A DNA stretch of 64,000 bases from Bacillota bacterium (GTDB taxonomy: Bacteria > Bacillota > Clostridia > Acetivibrionales > DSM-1351): assembly GCA_023393115.1 (NCBI GenBank), contig JAEWMS010000063.1, positions 77,879-141,878 on the forward strand. The letters run 5' to 3'. Every line of letters starts with the position of its first letter. The stretch's first letter is position 1. A model generated the notes under the pieces. That model saw nothing but the letters and a program-made list of their open reading frames with translations. It did no database searches and was not told the origin of the DNA. Positions 18,136 through 26,468 of this stretch are shown here, piece after piece. The position numbers were made by a program, and so were the translations under genes.

Positions 18136-19032
18136 GTGAGAAAAAGACAATTCAACAATATTTCAAATTCAGCAAGTGTAATTGTGCATATTGTATTTAT
18201 TATTGCAACAGCGGCCTGTATTCTCCCTGTTTTTCTGGTTTTGGGAATATCGGTTTCCGATGAACAGTCCATCCTTCAGTCCGGGTATAAAATAATCCCT
18301 GATATGATAAGCTTTGAAGCTTACAAATACATTTTCAAGGTAAAGGACATGGTATTTACAGCATATGGGCTGACAATACTGATTACTGTATCAGGAACGT
18401 TTATCAGTACTTTGATAACTGCAATGTATGCTTATTCAATATCGAGAAGTGAATTTGCCTACAGGAAGTTCTTCACGTATTTTCTTTTCTTTACAATGAT
18501 ATTTAATGGAGGAATGGTTCCCTGGTACATAGTGTGTGTTAAATTCCTGCATATCAACAATAGTATTTTAGGACTTCTCCTTCCTTACCTGATTAATGGC
18601 TTTTATGTGATAATTATGAGAACCTTTTTTAAGACAAATATACCTGATTCCATTATAGAGTCGGCCAGAATTGACGGCTCGGGAGAATTAAAAACCTTTT
18701 TCAAAATTGTTTTGCCGCTATCCCTTCCAGGAATAGCGACAGTGGCACTTTTTACAGCATTGGTTTATTGGAATGACTGGTGGCTGCCATTAATGCTTAT
18801 AACAAATTCAAAATTATACAATCTTCAATTTCTACTTTACAAGCTGATGACAAATATTGAAACCCTCAGCCGTCTTTCATCAAATATTGCAGGAGTGCAA
18901 TATACAAAGGTTCCCAGCCAAGCTGCAAGGATGGCCATGTGTATAGTATCAATAGGGCCCATCATTCTTGCGTATCCTTTCTGCCAGAAGTACTTTGTCA
19001 AGGGCTTGACGGTAGGAGCGGTGAAAGGCTGA
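18136..19032 (+). CDS. CUT1 sugar ABC transporter permease (YtcP type), second system
   Basis: Partner permease of 298 residues beginning with GTG at 18136, which has GGAGGAG nine bases upstream. Six predicted membrane helices; EAA loop IIESARIDGSGELKTFFKIV; C-terminus YFVKGLTVGAVKG. The gene is 11 bp downstream of the first permease and 88 bp upstream of the binding lipoprotein, so the three form one operon. Together the permeases make the membrane channel and need an ATPase from elsewhere (MsmX type). The overall layout repeats that of the 1225-4785 operon with clearly diverged sequence, so the two transporters probably carry different sugars. Confidence 0.92.
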   Translation: MRKRQFNNISNSASVIVHIVFIIATAACILPVFLVLGISVSDEQSILQSGYKIIPDMISFEAYKYIFKVKDMVFTAYGLTILITVSGTFISTLITAMYAYSISRSEFAYRKFFTYFLFFTMIFNGGMVPWYIVCVKFLHINNSILGLLLPYLINGFYVIIMRTFFKTNIPDSIIESARIDGSGELKTFFKIVLPLSLPGIATVALFTALVYWNDWWLPLMLITNSKLYNLQFLLYKLMTNIETLSRLSSNIAGVQYTKVPSQAARMAMCIVSIGPIILAYPFCQKYFVKGLTVGAVKG

Positions 19033-19120
19033 ATCTCAGATAAACTCAATACACTATCAATTGTGGGAGGTTATATAAAGTTAATATAGCTTTAGAGAAA
19101 AATAAAAGGAGGATTTTATT

Positions 19121-20659
19121 ATGATCAAAATGAAAAGGGGCTTGTCAATGTTGCTCGTGGGTATTCTTGCATTCGGTGTAGTATTATCTGGTTGCGGCAA
19201 CAAAGAGTCCAGTACCGACACCAAGGTAGTATCACAACAAAGTCAATCAACTGAAGAAGAGCAGACAAAACCGTCAGAACTTGATGAAGTGAACCTTGTA
19301 TGGTATTTTGTGGGACCTGGCGAACAAAAGGATACAGCGAAGGTGGAGGAAGAGGTTTCAAAATATTTAAAGGACAAAATCAATGTGAACCTTAAGCTCA
19401 ATTGTCTGGATTGGGGAACCTACCAGCAAAAGATGAATGCAATGGTTGCTGCCGGAGAACCCTTCGACTTGTGCTTTACGGCATCCTGGATGCTGGATTA
19501 TAACAAAAATGCAAGGACAGGGGCATTCATACCAATTAATGAGCTGATGGATAAATATGCACCTAAAACAAAAGATTTGCTGGGGGCAGATTTCCTTAAG
19601 GCCTCACAAATTGAGGGAAAAAATTATGCCCTGCCCTGTAATAAGGAAAAAGCCCGCAGCTACGGGATTGTATACAATAAGGCTACTGCCGAGAAGTATG
19701 GCTTCGACATGTCCACTGTAAAGAGTATCAAGGATCTTGAGCCAATGCTTAAGAAAATAAAGGAAAGTGAACCATCTGCATTCCCATTCATTGGAGGCTC
19801 CCTTGCATTCGGCATTTACGACTGGCATGCGTCCAACTCAAATGAAAGCCCCGATGTTGGAGACATAACTGCCGAGGGAAAGGTTATAAACCAATTTGAA
19901 ACCCCAGAATTTAAAGAAATGTGGCAGCTGATGAACAAGTATTACAAGGCAGGCTACATAAGAAAAGATATAATAACACAACAGAACGTTGTTGATGAAG
20001 CTGTAAGCAGCGGGCAAGCATTTGCATGGTGTGTTAATCTCAAGCCAGGGTATGCCGAAGAGTATACAGCCAATAAGCAGCTTAAGGAAAAGCATGGATT
20101 TGAGCTTGGGCAGATTGATTTTTCAGAACCTATTATGTGTACTGCTGATGTAATGGGTTCACTGACCGCTATTTCCAAGACTTCCTCAAATCCAGAGCGA
20201 GCCATGATGTTTTTGGAACTCTTTAACACTGACAAATACCTGAACAACCTTATTAATTTCGGTATAGAAAACACACATTACAAAAAGATTAATGACAACA
20301 CTATAGAAACAATACCTGATTCCGGCTATGCACTCGGTATGCAGTGGGCACTTGGAAATCAGTTCATGAACTATTTACAAAAAAGTGAGAATCCCAATAA
20401 ATGGACACAATTCGAAGAATTTAATAAGGCTGCAAAGCCATCCCCTGAAGTTGGCTTCTTATTTAATCCAGAAAGTATAAAGACTGAAAAAGCCGCATGT
20501 GATACCGTAATAGGGCAATATGCCAGAGCGCTGGACAACGGAGTAATAGACCCGGATAAGTACTTGCCGGAGTTTTTAAACAAGCTGAAAGCTGCTGGTG
20601 CGGAGAAGATAATTGCCGAAAAGCAAAAGCAGTTTGATCAATGGAAGGCAACAAAATAA
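19121..20659 (+). CDS. Sugar-binding lipoprotein, second ABC system
   Basis: Extracellular substrate-binding lipoprotein, 512 residues. The signal ends in lipobox LSGC with the lipidated Cys near residue 25, followed by a charged/Ser-Thr linker. The mature part has the class motifs LNLKLNCLDWGTYQQKMNAM and AAGEPFDLCFTASW. Start ATG 19121 with AAAGGAGG upstream. It belongs to the LplA/YtcQ family like the protein at 3106 but is shorter and divergent. It ends the second transporter operon; a strong terminator follows. Function is capture of an oligosaccharide outside the cell; the specific sugar cannot be told. Confidence 0.92.
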   Translation: MIKMKRGLSMLLVGILAFGVVLSGCGNKESSTDTKVVSQQSQSTEEEQTKPSELDEVNLVWYFVGPGEQKDTAKVEEEVSKYLKDKINVNLKLNCLDWGTYQQKMNAMVAAGEPFDLCFTASWMLDYNKNARTGAFIPINELMDKYAPKTKDLLGADFLKASQIEGKNYALPCNKEKARSYGIVYNKATAEKYGFDMSTVKSIKDLEPMLKKIKESEPSAFPFIGGSLAFGIYDWHASNSNESPDVGDITAEGKVINQFETPEFKEMWQLMNKYYKAGYIRKDIITQQNVVDEAVSSGQAFAWCVNLKPGYAEEYTANKQLKEKHGFELGQIDFSEPIMCTADVMGSLTAISKTSSNPERAMMFLELFNTDKYLNNLINFGIENTHYKKINDNTIETIPDSGYALGMQWALGNQFMNYLQKSENPNKWTQFEEFNKAAKPSPEVGFLFNPESIKTEKAACDTVIGQYARALDNGVIDPDKYLPEFLNKLKAAGAEKIIAEKQKQFDQWKATK

Positions 20660-20677
20660 TACCCCAAGTAGTATTGT

Positions 20678-20727
20678 AAAAAGGGATGGAGAGGCTTGAA
20701 CATCGACAGCACTTTCCATCCCTTTTT
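20678..20727 (+). terminator. Terminator after second ABC transporter operon
   Basis: A 13-bp perfect stem (20678-20690 with 20715-20727; arms AAAAAGGGATGGA and TCCATCCCTTTTT), loop 24 nt, T-run within the 3' arm. It closes the permease-permease-lipoprotein operon 19 bp after the stop. Confidence 0.85.
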
Positions 20728-20864
20728 CTAAAAGTCAAGTGCAGTTGAAAGCCTTCGTCTTTAGGGCGAATATTGCTTTTAAACCTACTTTCAACTTATA
20801 CTAAATAACTTTGGAGATCTGGTGGATCGGTATTGCAAAATTATTTTAAAGAGGGGGGAAAAAT

Positions 20865-22168
20865 GTGAAAAATAGGTTTGAAGTTTACAATAATGAACTG
20901 GAATGCTACAGAGCATCAAATGCTTACACTGAGAACGGAAAATTGGTTTTGAAAGCAGAAAAGCGGAAAAATGAGGCCGGAACCAAGGAGTACACATCCG
21001 CAAAGTTAATTACAAAGGGCAAGAAAAGCTGGACTTACGGAAGGCTTGAAATTAGAGCAAAGCTGCCCACAGGACAGGGAATCTGGCCTGCTATATGGAT
21101 GATGCCTGAGGATGTTTATATTTTTGGAGGATGGCCCTCTGGCGGTGAAATAGATATTATGGAATTCCTGGGCCATGAAACCAATAAGGTTTATGGAACC
21201 CTTCACTATGGAAATCCCCACGGTACTAACCAGGGGAGCTATAAACTAACTGGCACCGATAATTTTACAGACAGTTATCATGTCTTCAGCGTGGAGTGGG
21301 AGCCGGGTGAAATTCGATGGTATGTAGACGGGCACCTGTATTTTACCGAAAACAGCTGGTATTCGGGGGATACGGGAGAGGCCGACTATTATACTTATCC
21401 GGCGCCCTTTAACAGAGATTTTTACTTGATATTGAATCTTGCAGTAGGCGGGGATTGGCCCGGTAAGCCGGATGCAACAACAAGCTTTCCGGCAAAAATG
21501 TATGTGGACTATGTAAAGGTTTATCAGAAGGATAACTATAAGGATGCAGGCGAACGGACTTCAGGTGACATAGGAGTTGGTAAGGGAAGGGAGCCCTTGG
21601 ATAATGGAAATTACATTTATAACGGTTCATTCGATCAGCAGGCTGAAGGAGTACCAGGAGTAAATAACGGAAACGAAAGTAATGATATTAACAATACTTC
21701 TTATTGGACATTTTCACATGTTGAGGCAAATGACGGAACCGCACTGGCTTCAAACCATAACGGTGCACTCAAGGTGGAAATAACGAACCCGGGTACTGTT
21801 ACCTATGGTGTTCAGTTATACCAAAGACCCTTGAACATCGAGAAGGGTGAAACGTACAAGGTTACCTTTGATGCATGGGCTTCGGAGAACAGAAGCATTA
21901 TGTCAAAGGTAGGTGCTGAGGCAGACAAATCCTTTGAGAATTACTCAGGGGACAATACGATACAGTTACATATGCTAAATATATGACAAAAACTATAAAC
22001 CTCACACCCGAAACGAAAAAGCACATTATTGAGTTTTCAATGGATGTGGAAAGTGATGAAAACGCAGCGTTAACTATATCACTGGGTAATGTAGATACAA
22101 GTCCAGCGTCGGACATATATTTTGACAATATAGGACTTGTTGAAATTACAGAAGTTGAAAGCCAATAG
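20865..22168 (+). pseudogene. GH16 beta-glucanase (laminarinase type), 5'-truncated and frameshifted
   Basis: The first frame (20865-21986, GTG start after GAGGGGGG) encodes most of a GH16 domain: GRLEIRAKLPTGQGIWPAIW and the catalytic motif GGEIDIMEFLGHE with both glutamates. It ends with FPAKMYVDYVKVYQ near residue 225. It then enters a CBM4/9-like beta-sandwich (NYIYNGSFDQQ onward). That module stops early at 21986, but its continuation is found in another frame up to 22168 (LTPETKKHIIEFSMDVESDE, then ASDIYFDNIGLVEI), indicating a frameshift near 21975-21985. The GH16 N-terminal strand (VWSDEF-type block) and any signal peptide are absent, though members are usually secreted. The GH16 core may still be translated; the gene looks decayed. 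Substrate class beta-1,3(1,4)-glucan is inferred. Confidence 0.82.
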
Positions 22169-22272
22169 ATTCAGAACATACCGGCACCCCATATGGAAGA
22201 GGAACAAGCTGCCAAGGGCTTTATGGACGCGGTGGATAATCTGGAGGCAGGACAGGTAATCATATTAATGTA

Positions 22273-22308
22273 AAAATAAGGCTCTGCGAAAGTGGAGCTT
22301 TATTTTTT
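22273..22308 (+). terminator. Terminator between GH16 remnant and GH94-type gene
   Basis: A 12-bp stem (22273-22284 with 22295-22306; AAAATAAGGCTC and GAGCTTTATTTT, one wobble), 10-nt loop, then T residues. It sits only 28 bp before the next start codon, so the phosphorylase gene depends on read-through or on a promoter inside this stretch. Confidence 0.75.
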
Positions 22309-22336
22309 AAGAAATGCAGAACTACGGAGGTGTCAA

Positions 22337-25306
22337 GTGATCAAAGAATTAACAGCAAGACAGCTGACTGATAATCCTGAAATAGTAATGAGAAGGATTT
22401 TCGGAGAACAGATAACCGATACAGATATCGTGGACGGGATATTCATTGATGCAGGATTTACAAGGGTTATAGGAGTTGCGGGGCTAACAATGATGGTTCC
22501 CGTCACACTTGAAATACTAAAAAAACCTGATGTTTCAGGTTTCCTCAAGAAACAGGCCGGGGAAAATGGTTCGGTTCTTGTCTGCCGCCACGGAATAGAA
22601 TTAAAGCTGTACATACATAGGGGAGCCATAACGGAAGAAGGGATGCCGGAAGAAATAAAGTCTGCAATCGAGATGCTATTATTCGGTCTTGATGGTTGCG
22701 TAGGAAAGTTGAATGAGGCTGGCGAGCATGAAATTGATTTATTCATGCCTTCACCCGGACCTCACTTTAATATAAACCTTCTGTTGGGAGACAGAATAGG
22801 CTATTCCCGCGCATTACAAACATCTCCCAAAAGTGTTGTGGACAAGATGGGGGGAGGTAGCTTCCGGTCGCATGCGGCAACCCAGGTTTTGGCCAGCCGT
22901 TGGGATATGAGGCAGGAAGAAAACGGGTTTCCGGCTAACCGACAGTTTTATTTATTCGAAAATAATAGAAAGGTATTATATTCAGGTGAAATAAAAAGAG
23001 ATAAACTAGTATCGGCGAAATGTACACATTCCCAAAATTATACGACCATATGCTACAAGACAAAATGTGGACTAGAGATAAAGAGGCTTATATTCATCCC
23101 CGCTCATGAGGAGGGAATGCCTCTTGCAACCGAGGTCCAGAGGATAGAGATATGCAATACGGGTACAACACCCAGAAATCTAAGGTTGGTTTATACCGGG
23201 ATGTTCGGTTCAGCGGCTCCTGATGCACTATTTGAAGATGTTTTGTACAGCAATATAATTATGCAGTCCAGGATACTGAGGGACGAAGATGGCTCAATTA
23301 TAGCATTGAGCCCTGATTATTATACTGAAAAAGGCAGGAGGGACTTAAGGTTTCATACAATGCTGGTACATAACAGGGGGCAGAGGAAGCTGGCAAGGGA
23401 ATTCTGTGTAAACTACAACGAGTTTGTGGGGAATGGAACACTTCAAGACCCTGAAGGTGCACTAAAGCTCAGCAACAACTTGTACAGGAAAGGTCCGGGT
23501 TTTTTTGCTGTTGCAGCCGACATAGAGCTTGAACCGGGTGAAAGGTGTTTTACAGACCAATTGACAGGACTTGTGTCCGACAGAATAAATCCTCTGTTTG
23601 GGAAGGACACTTTGAAGCAGGAGATATGCAGCCTAATTGAAAAATATTCACGGCCCGATTCCGTTAATCGGGAGCTTGAGGGCATTAAGTTGTTCATGGA
23701 CAACTATTCCGGGTTTTTTAAGATCAACTCCCGAGATAAGGCATTTAATGCCTATGCCAATAAAAATCTACCGTTTCAGGTACTTTACCAGACATTTGTT
23801 TCACGTTCCTTCTGTCAGACTCAAAAGGGATACAGGGAGATAGGCTTCAGGGAAATTCAGGATATTTTTGCTTCCATGTACTTTTTTACAGGTATGGGTA
23901 TGGCGGATTTTATAAAGCAGTTGATTAAAGAGTGGTGCGCCATGATCTTTGAGTTTGGCTTTGCATACCACAACTTTTTTTGGGAAGGGAAGGAACCAGG
24001 TAAATGGTCAGATGATCAGCTTTGGTTTATACAGGCTGTATACCGCTATATTGTCCTTACAGGAGATATGGGGCTTTTAGAGGAAAAGTGTGCTATTGCG
24101 GGAACAGGCTCCAGTAGGGAGAGAAGCGTGTACGAAACAATAAAGTCAATTATCCGGTATTCTGCAAAAATTTCAGTGGGAAAACACGGACTGCCACTAC
24201 TGGACTATGCTGACTGGAATGATTGTCTGAAACTTGATGATGACTACATCAACGGTATTGCCAAGGAAGAGCTGTATATGCAGCAGCTTGAAAAAGGAGG
24301 TAAATTTGGGCAGCCCCTTAAAAGCAACTATTCAGAAAGTGTTATGAATGCCTTCCTACTGAAAGTGGCTGTGGATAAAATGATAAAATTAGCAGATAAA
24401 AAAGGCGATGCAACCTACAGGGATGAACTACAGGTGATTAGCAGTAATTTGGATAAAGATATACAAAAGAATGCCTGGAAGGGAGATTTTTTTGCCAGAG
24501 TTCTGTTCAACAGATATGGAGATGGTGAATATTCATATCTTGGGGCAGGTGGAGACGGGCTGTCGGCAGATCCCTCAATTGACGGGTCATATTTTCTCAA
24601 TTCATTCAGTTGGAGCATATTGTCTGACTGTGCCCGCGAAAGCCAGATTGAAGTAATGCTCGAGGTAGTGGAGTCGAGACTTAAAAGTCCCTTTGGATTA
24701 AAACTAGTTACACCTGTTGAGCTGGGAAGGATAGCAAAGAATACAGCCACAGCGGAGTATTTTCCAGGAGACCGAGAAAATGGAGGTGTTTTCAAGCACG
24801 CCAGTATGATGGCGGCTACCGCTATGTTCAAAGCAGCAAAAGAGGTGAATAGCCTCCAACTGGCCGAAAGACTTTCAAAGCTCGCTTATTGGGCAGTGGA
24901 TACCTCCTTGCCGTATAAGACAATGGAGAACCCTTTCGTAAACTGCGGCAACCCAAGATTTTGCACACAATATAACAATAGCGAGACGGGAGAAAATATC
25001 GGACCCATGTTGAGCGGAACCTCCACCTGGATGATGCTGGCGTTGATGTCGGCTCTTGGTATTGAGTACTCGGAAAAGGGCCTTATCATCAACCCGATAC
25101 TGAGATCTGAAGAAACCGGTTTCTCCTACACTATCAATATGGATAGGACAGTTTATTATGTGGAGATAAGGAAGCCTTTGGGGTTCTTTCGGTTGAGCGA
25201 GGGGAATACCTGCATTACCTTTGACGGCAGAGCGATAGATGGTAATATACTGCCTGTTATGAATGACAAAAAACAACATATGGTAGTAATTGATTTTCAA
25301 GTGTAG
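22337..25306 (+). CDS. GH94-type (or GH149/GH161) inverting glycoside phosphorylase
   Basis: Large cytoplasmic protein of 989 residues (GTG start with CGGAGGTG upstream). It has the layout of the GH94 phosphorylase clan: an N-terminal beta-sandwich-like half (about 1-460), then an (alpha/alpha)6 barrel. In the barrel YREIGFREIQDIFASMYFF occupies the position of the family's QxRDQLQD-type motif. DYADWNDCLKLDD near residue 638 matches the DWND block carrying the general-acid Asp. These enzymes split beta-glucosidic bonds with phosphate, giving a sugar-1-phosphate. Length close to 1000 residues is nearer to 1,2-beta-oligoglucan or beta-1,3-oligoglucan phosphorylases than to cellobiose phosphorylase (about 810). 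The GH16 neighbour favours beta-1,3-glucan. Specificity remains open. Confidence 0.75.
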   Translation: MIKELTARQLTDNPEIVMRRIFGEQITDTDIVDGIFIDAGFTRVIGVAGLTMMVPVTLEILKKPDVSGFLKKQAGENGSVLVCRHGIELKLYIHRGAITEEGMPEEIKSAIEMLLFGLDGCVGKLNEAGEHEIDLFMPSPGPHFNINLLLGDRIGYSRALQTSPKSVVDKMGGGSFRSHAATQVLASRWDMRQEENGFPANRQFYLFENNRKVLYSGEIKRDKLVSAKCTHSQNYTTICYKTKCGLEIKRLIFIPAHEEGMPLATEVQRIEICNTGTTPRNLRLVYTGMFGSAAPDALFEDVLYSNIIMQSRILRDEDGSIIALSPDYYTEKGRRDLRFHTMLVHNRGQRKLAREFCVNYNEFVGNGTLQDPEGALKLSNNLYRKGPGFFAVAADIELEPGERCFTDQLTGLVSDRINPLFGKDTLKQEICSLIEKYSRPDSVNRELEGIKLFMDNYSGFFKINSRDKAFNAYANKNLPFQVLYQTFVSRSFCQTQKGYREIGFREIQDIFASMYFFTGMGMADFIKQLIKEWCAMIFEFGFAYHNFFWEGKEPGKWSDDQLWFIQAVYRYIVLTGDMGLLEEKCAIAGTGSSRERSVYETIKSIIRYSAKISVGKHGLPLLDYADWNDCLKLDDDYINGIAKEELYMQQLEKGGKFGQPLKSNYSESVMNAFLLKVAVDKMIKLADKKGDATYRDELQVISSNLDKDIQKNAWKGDFFARVLFNRYGDGEYSYLGAGGDGLSADPSIDGSYFLNSFSWSILSDCARESQIEVMLEVVESRLKSPFGLKLVTPVELGRIAKNTATAEYFPGDRENGGVFKHASMMAATAMFKAAKEVNSLQLAERLSKLAYWAVDTSLPYKTMENPFVNCGNPRFCTQYNNSETGENIGPMLSGTSTWMMLALMSALGIEYSEKGLIINPILRSEETGFSYTINMDRTVYYVEIRKPLGFFRLSEGNTCITFDGRAIDGNILPVMNDKKQHMVVIDFQV

Positions 25307-25321
25307 TCACGATTATCAATT

Positions 25322-26191
25322 CTAATAACCTGTTATACGAGTTGCTTGCCCTTTTATGTCTTTATATTCTCTGGGCGAAAGACCGGTATTTTTCTTGAAT
25401 ATTCTGCTGAAATAAAAGGGATTGTCATAGCCTACAATGGAGGAAATTTCAGAGATGTTAAATGAGGAGCTGAATAAAAGCTCCTTTGCTTTTGCCAATC
25501 TGATATTGGTTAAATACTGCTGAGGAGTCATTCCCGTGTAGGTCTTAAAACTGTTTATGAACCAGCAGGTACTCATACTGCACATTTTTGCATACCCCAT
25601 AATGCTTTGCTTTTGAGTAAAATTTTTATTCATAATTTCAATAATTCTTTGAAGCTGCTCATTTATCAGATGTATATTGGAGCTTCCCTCAGACATATTT
25701 CTGGACATGAGAGATAGAAGCTCCAGGGCATACAGATTTGAAAGTTCGAAAAAGTTCTTCCTCCTGACCTGCAGTTCTCTAATTATTTTCTCAAATATTG
25801 ATATATACTCGTTCTTGATTCCCACATTAAACAGAGAGACCCTTTTAAAATCCAAATCTTTAAGATAAACCTCAGCCTGTGCTCCTGAAAAGTGGAGCCA
25901 ATATATTTCGGGGTTGTTCTGTAGATGATATATGTAATATTGCGGTTGATGAGGATAATAAATAACTGCCGAGCCTTCTTCTACTGTCATAAGTTCTCCA
26001 TCAATTTTAAAATCGGCGGTACCCTTGGCGACATAAAGCAGCTGATAATCAGACCTTCCTTCAGAACGGCTGGTTTCAAAAGAGGCAAGCTTGACCAGCT
26101 TGTAATACCCACAGCTGTTAACAGATAAAAAGTTTTTGCTGTCTTCTATATCTTCGTCGGAATCTGTGATGTAACCCGATATGTTTATCAT
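25322..26191 (-). CDS. AraC-family regulator with cupin-like sensor
   Basis: AraC-type transcription factor, 289 residues, convergent with the phosphorylase gene (stop codons 15 bp apart) and divergent from the beta-galactosidase gene. The N-terminal half is an AraC_binding beta-barrel (RSDYQLLYVAKGTADFKID, then EEGSAVIYYPHQPQYY). The C-terminal half has the double helix-turn-helix: IMGYAKMCSMSTCWFINSF and FNISEISSIVGYDNPFYFSR, with the family signature ending in FKKNTGLSPREY. The start ATG 26191 follows GGGAGAG. It probably controls lacZ across the shared 277-bp promoter region, possibly also the phosphorylase. Inducer unknown. Confidence 0.9.
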   Translation of the reverse strand: MINISGYITDSDEDIEDSKNFLSVNSCGYYKLVKLASFETSRSEGRSDYQLLYVAKGTADFKIDGELMTVEEGSAVIYYPHQPQYYIYHLQNNPEIYWLHFSGAQAEVYLKDLDFKRVSLFNVGIKNEYISIFEKIIRELQVRRKNFFELSNLYALELLSLMSRNMSEGSSNIHLINEQLQRIIEIMNKNFTQKQSIMGYAKMCSMSTCWFINSFKTYTGMTPQQYLTNIRLAKAKELLFSSSFNISEISSIVGYDNPFYFSRIFKKNTGLSPREYKDIKGQATRITGY

Positions 26192-26468
26192 AACATTCTC
26201 TCCCTGTAATAATCCCGGTTTGATTTTGTTGTAATTACTAAAAAGTAATTTATTTACGCATACTATCTTTTGAATGAAAATAGATTGTTTTTTCTGATTT
26301 TTATATCATAGTACCTATATTTTATACTGTTGTTTTGGGCAGTACAAATAAAATAGTTTAATTTTGTGCAGGTTTTATCCTATTTTATTAATGGAATTAG
26401 GTATAACCGATTTGTATAATTTAAATTAAGATATGAATCCTATTAATCCGAAAGTGGTGATAAATAAT

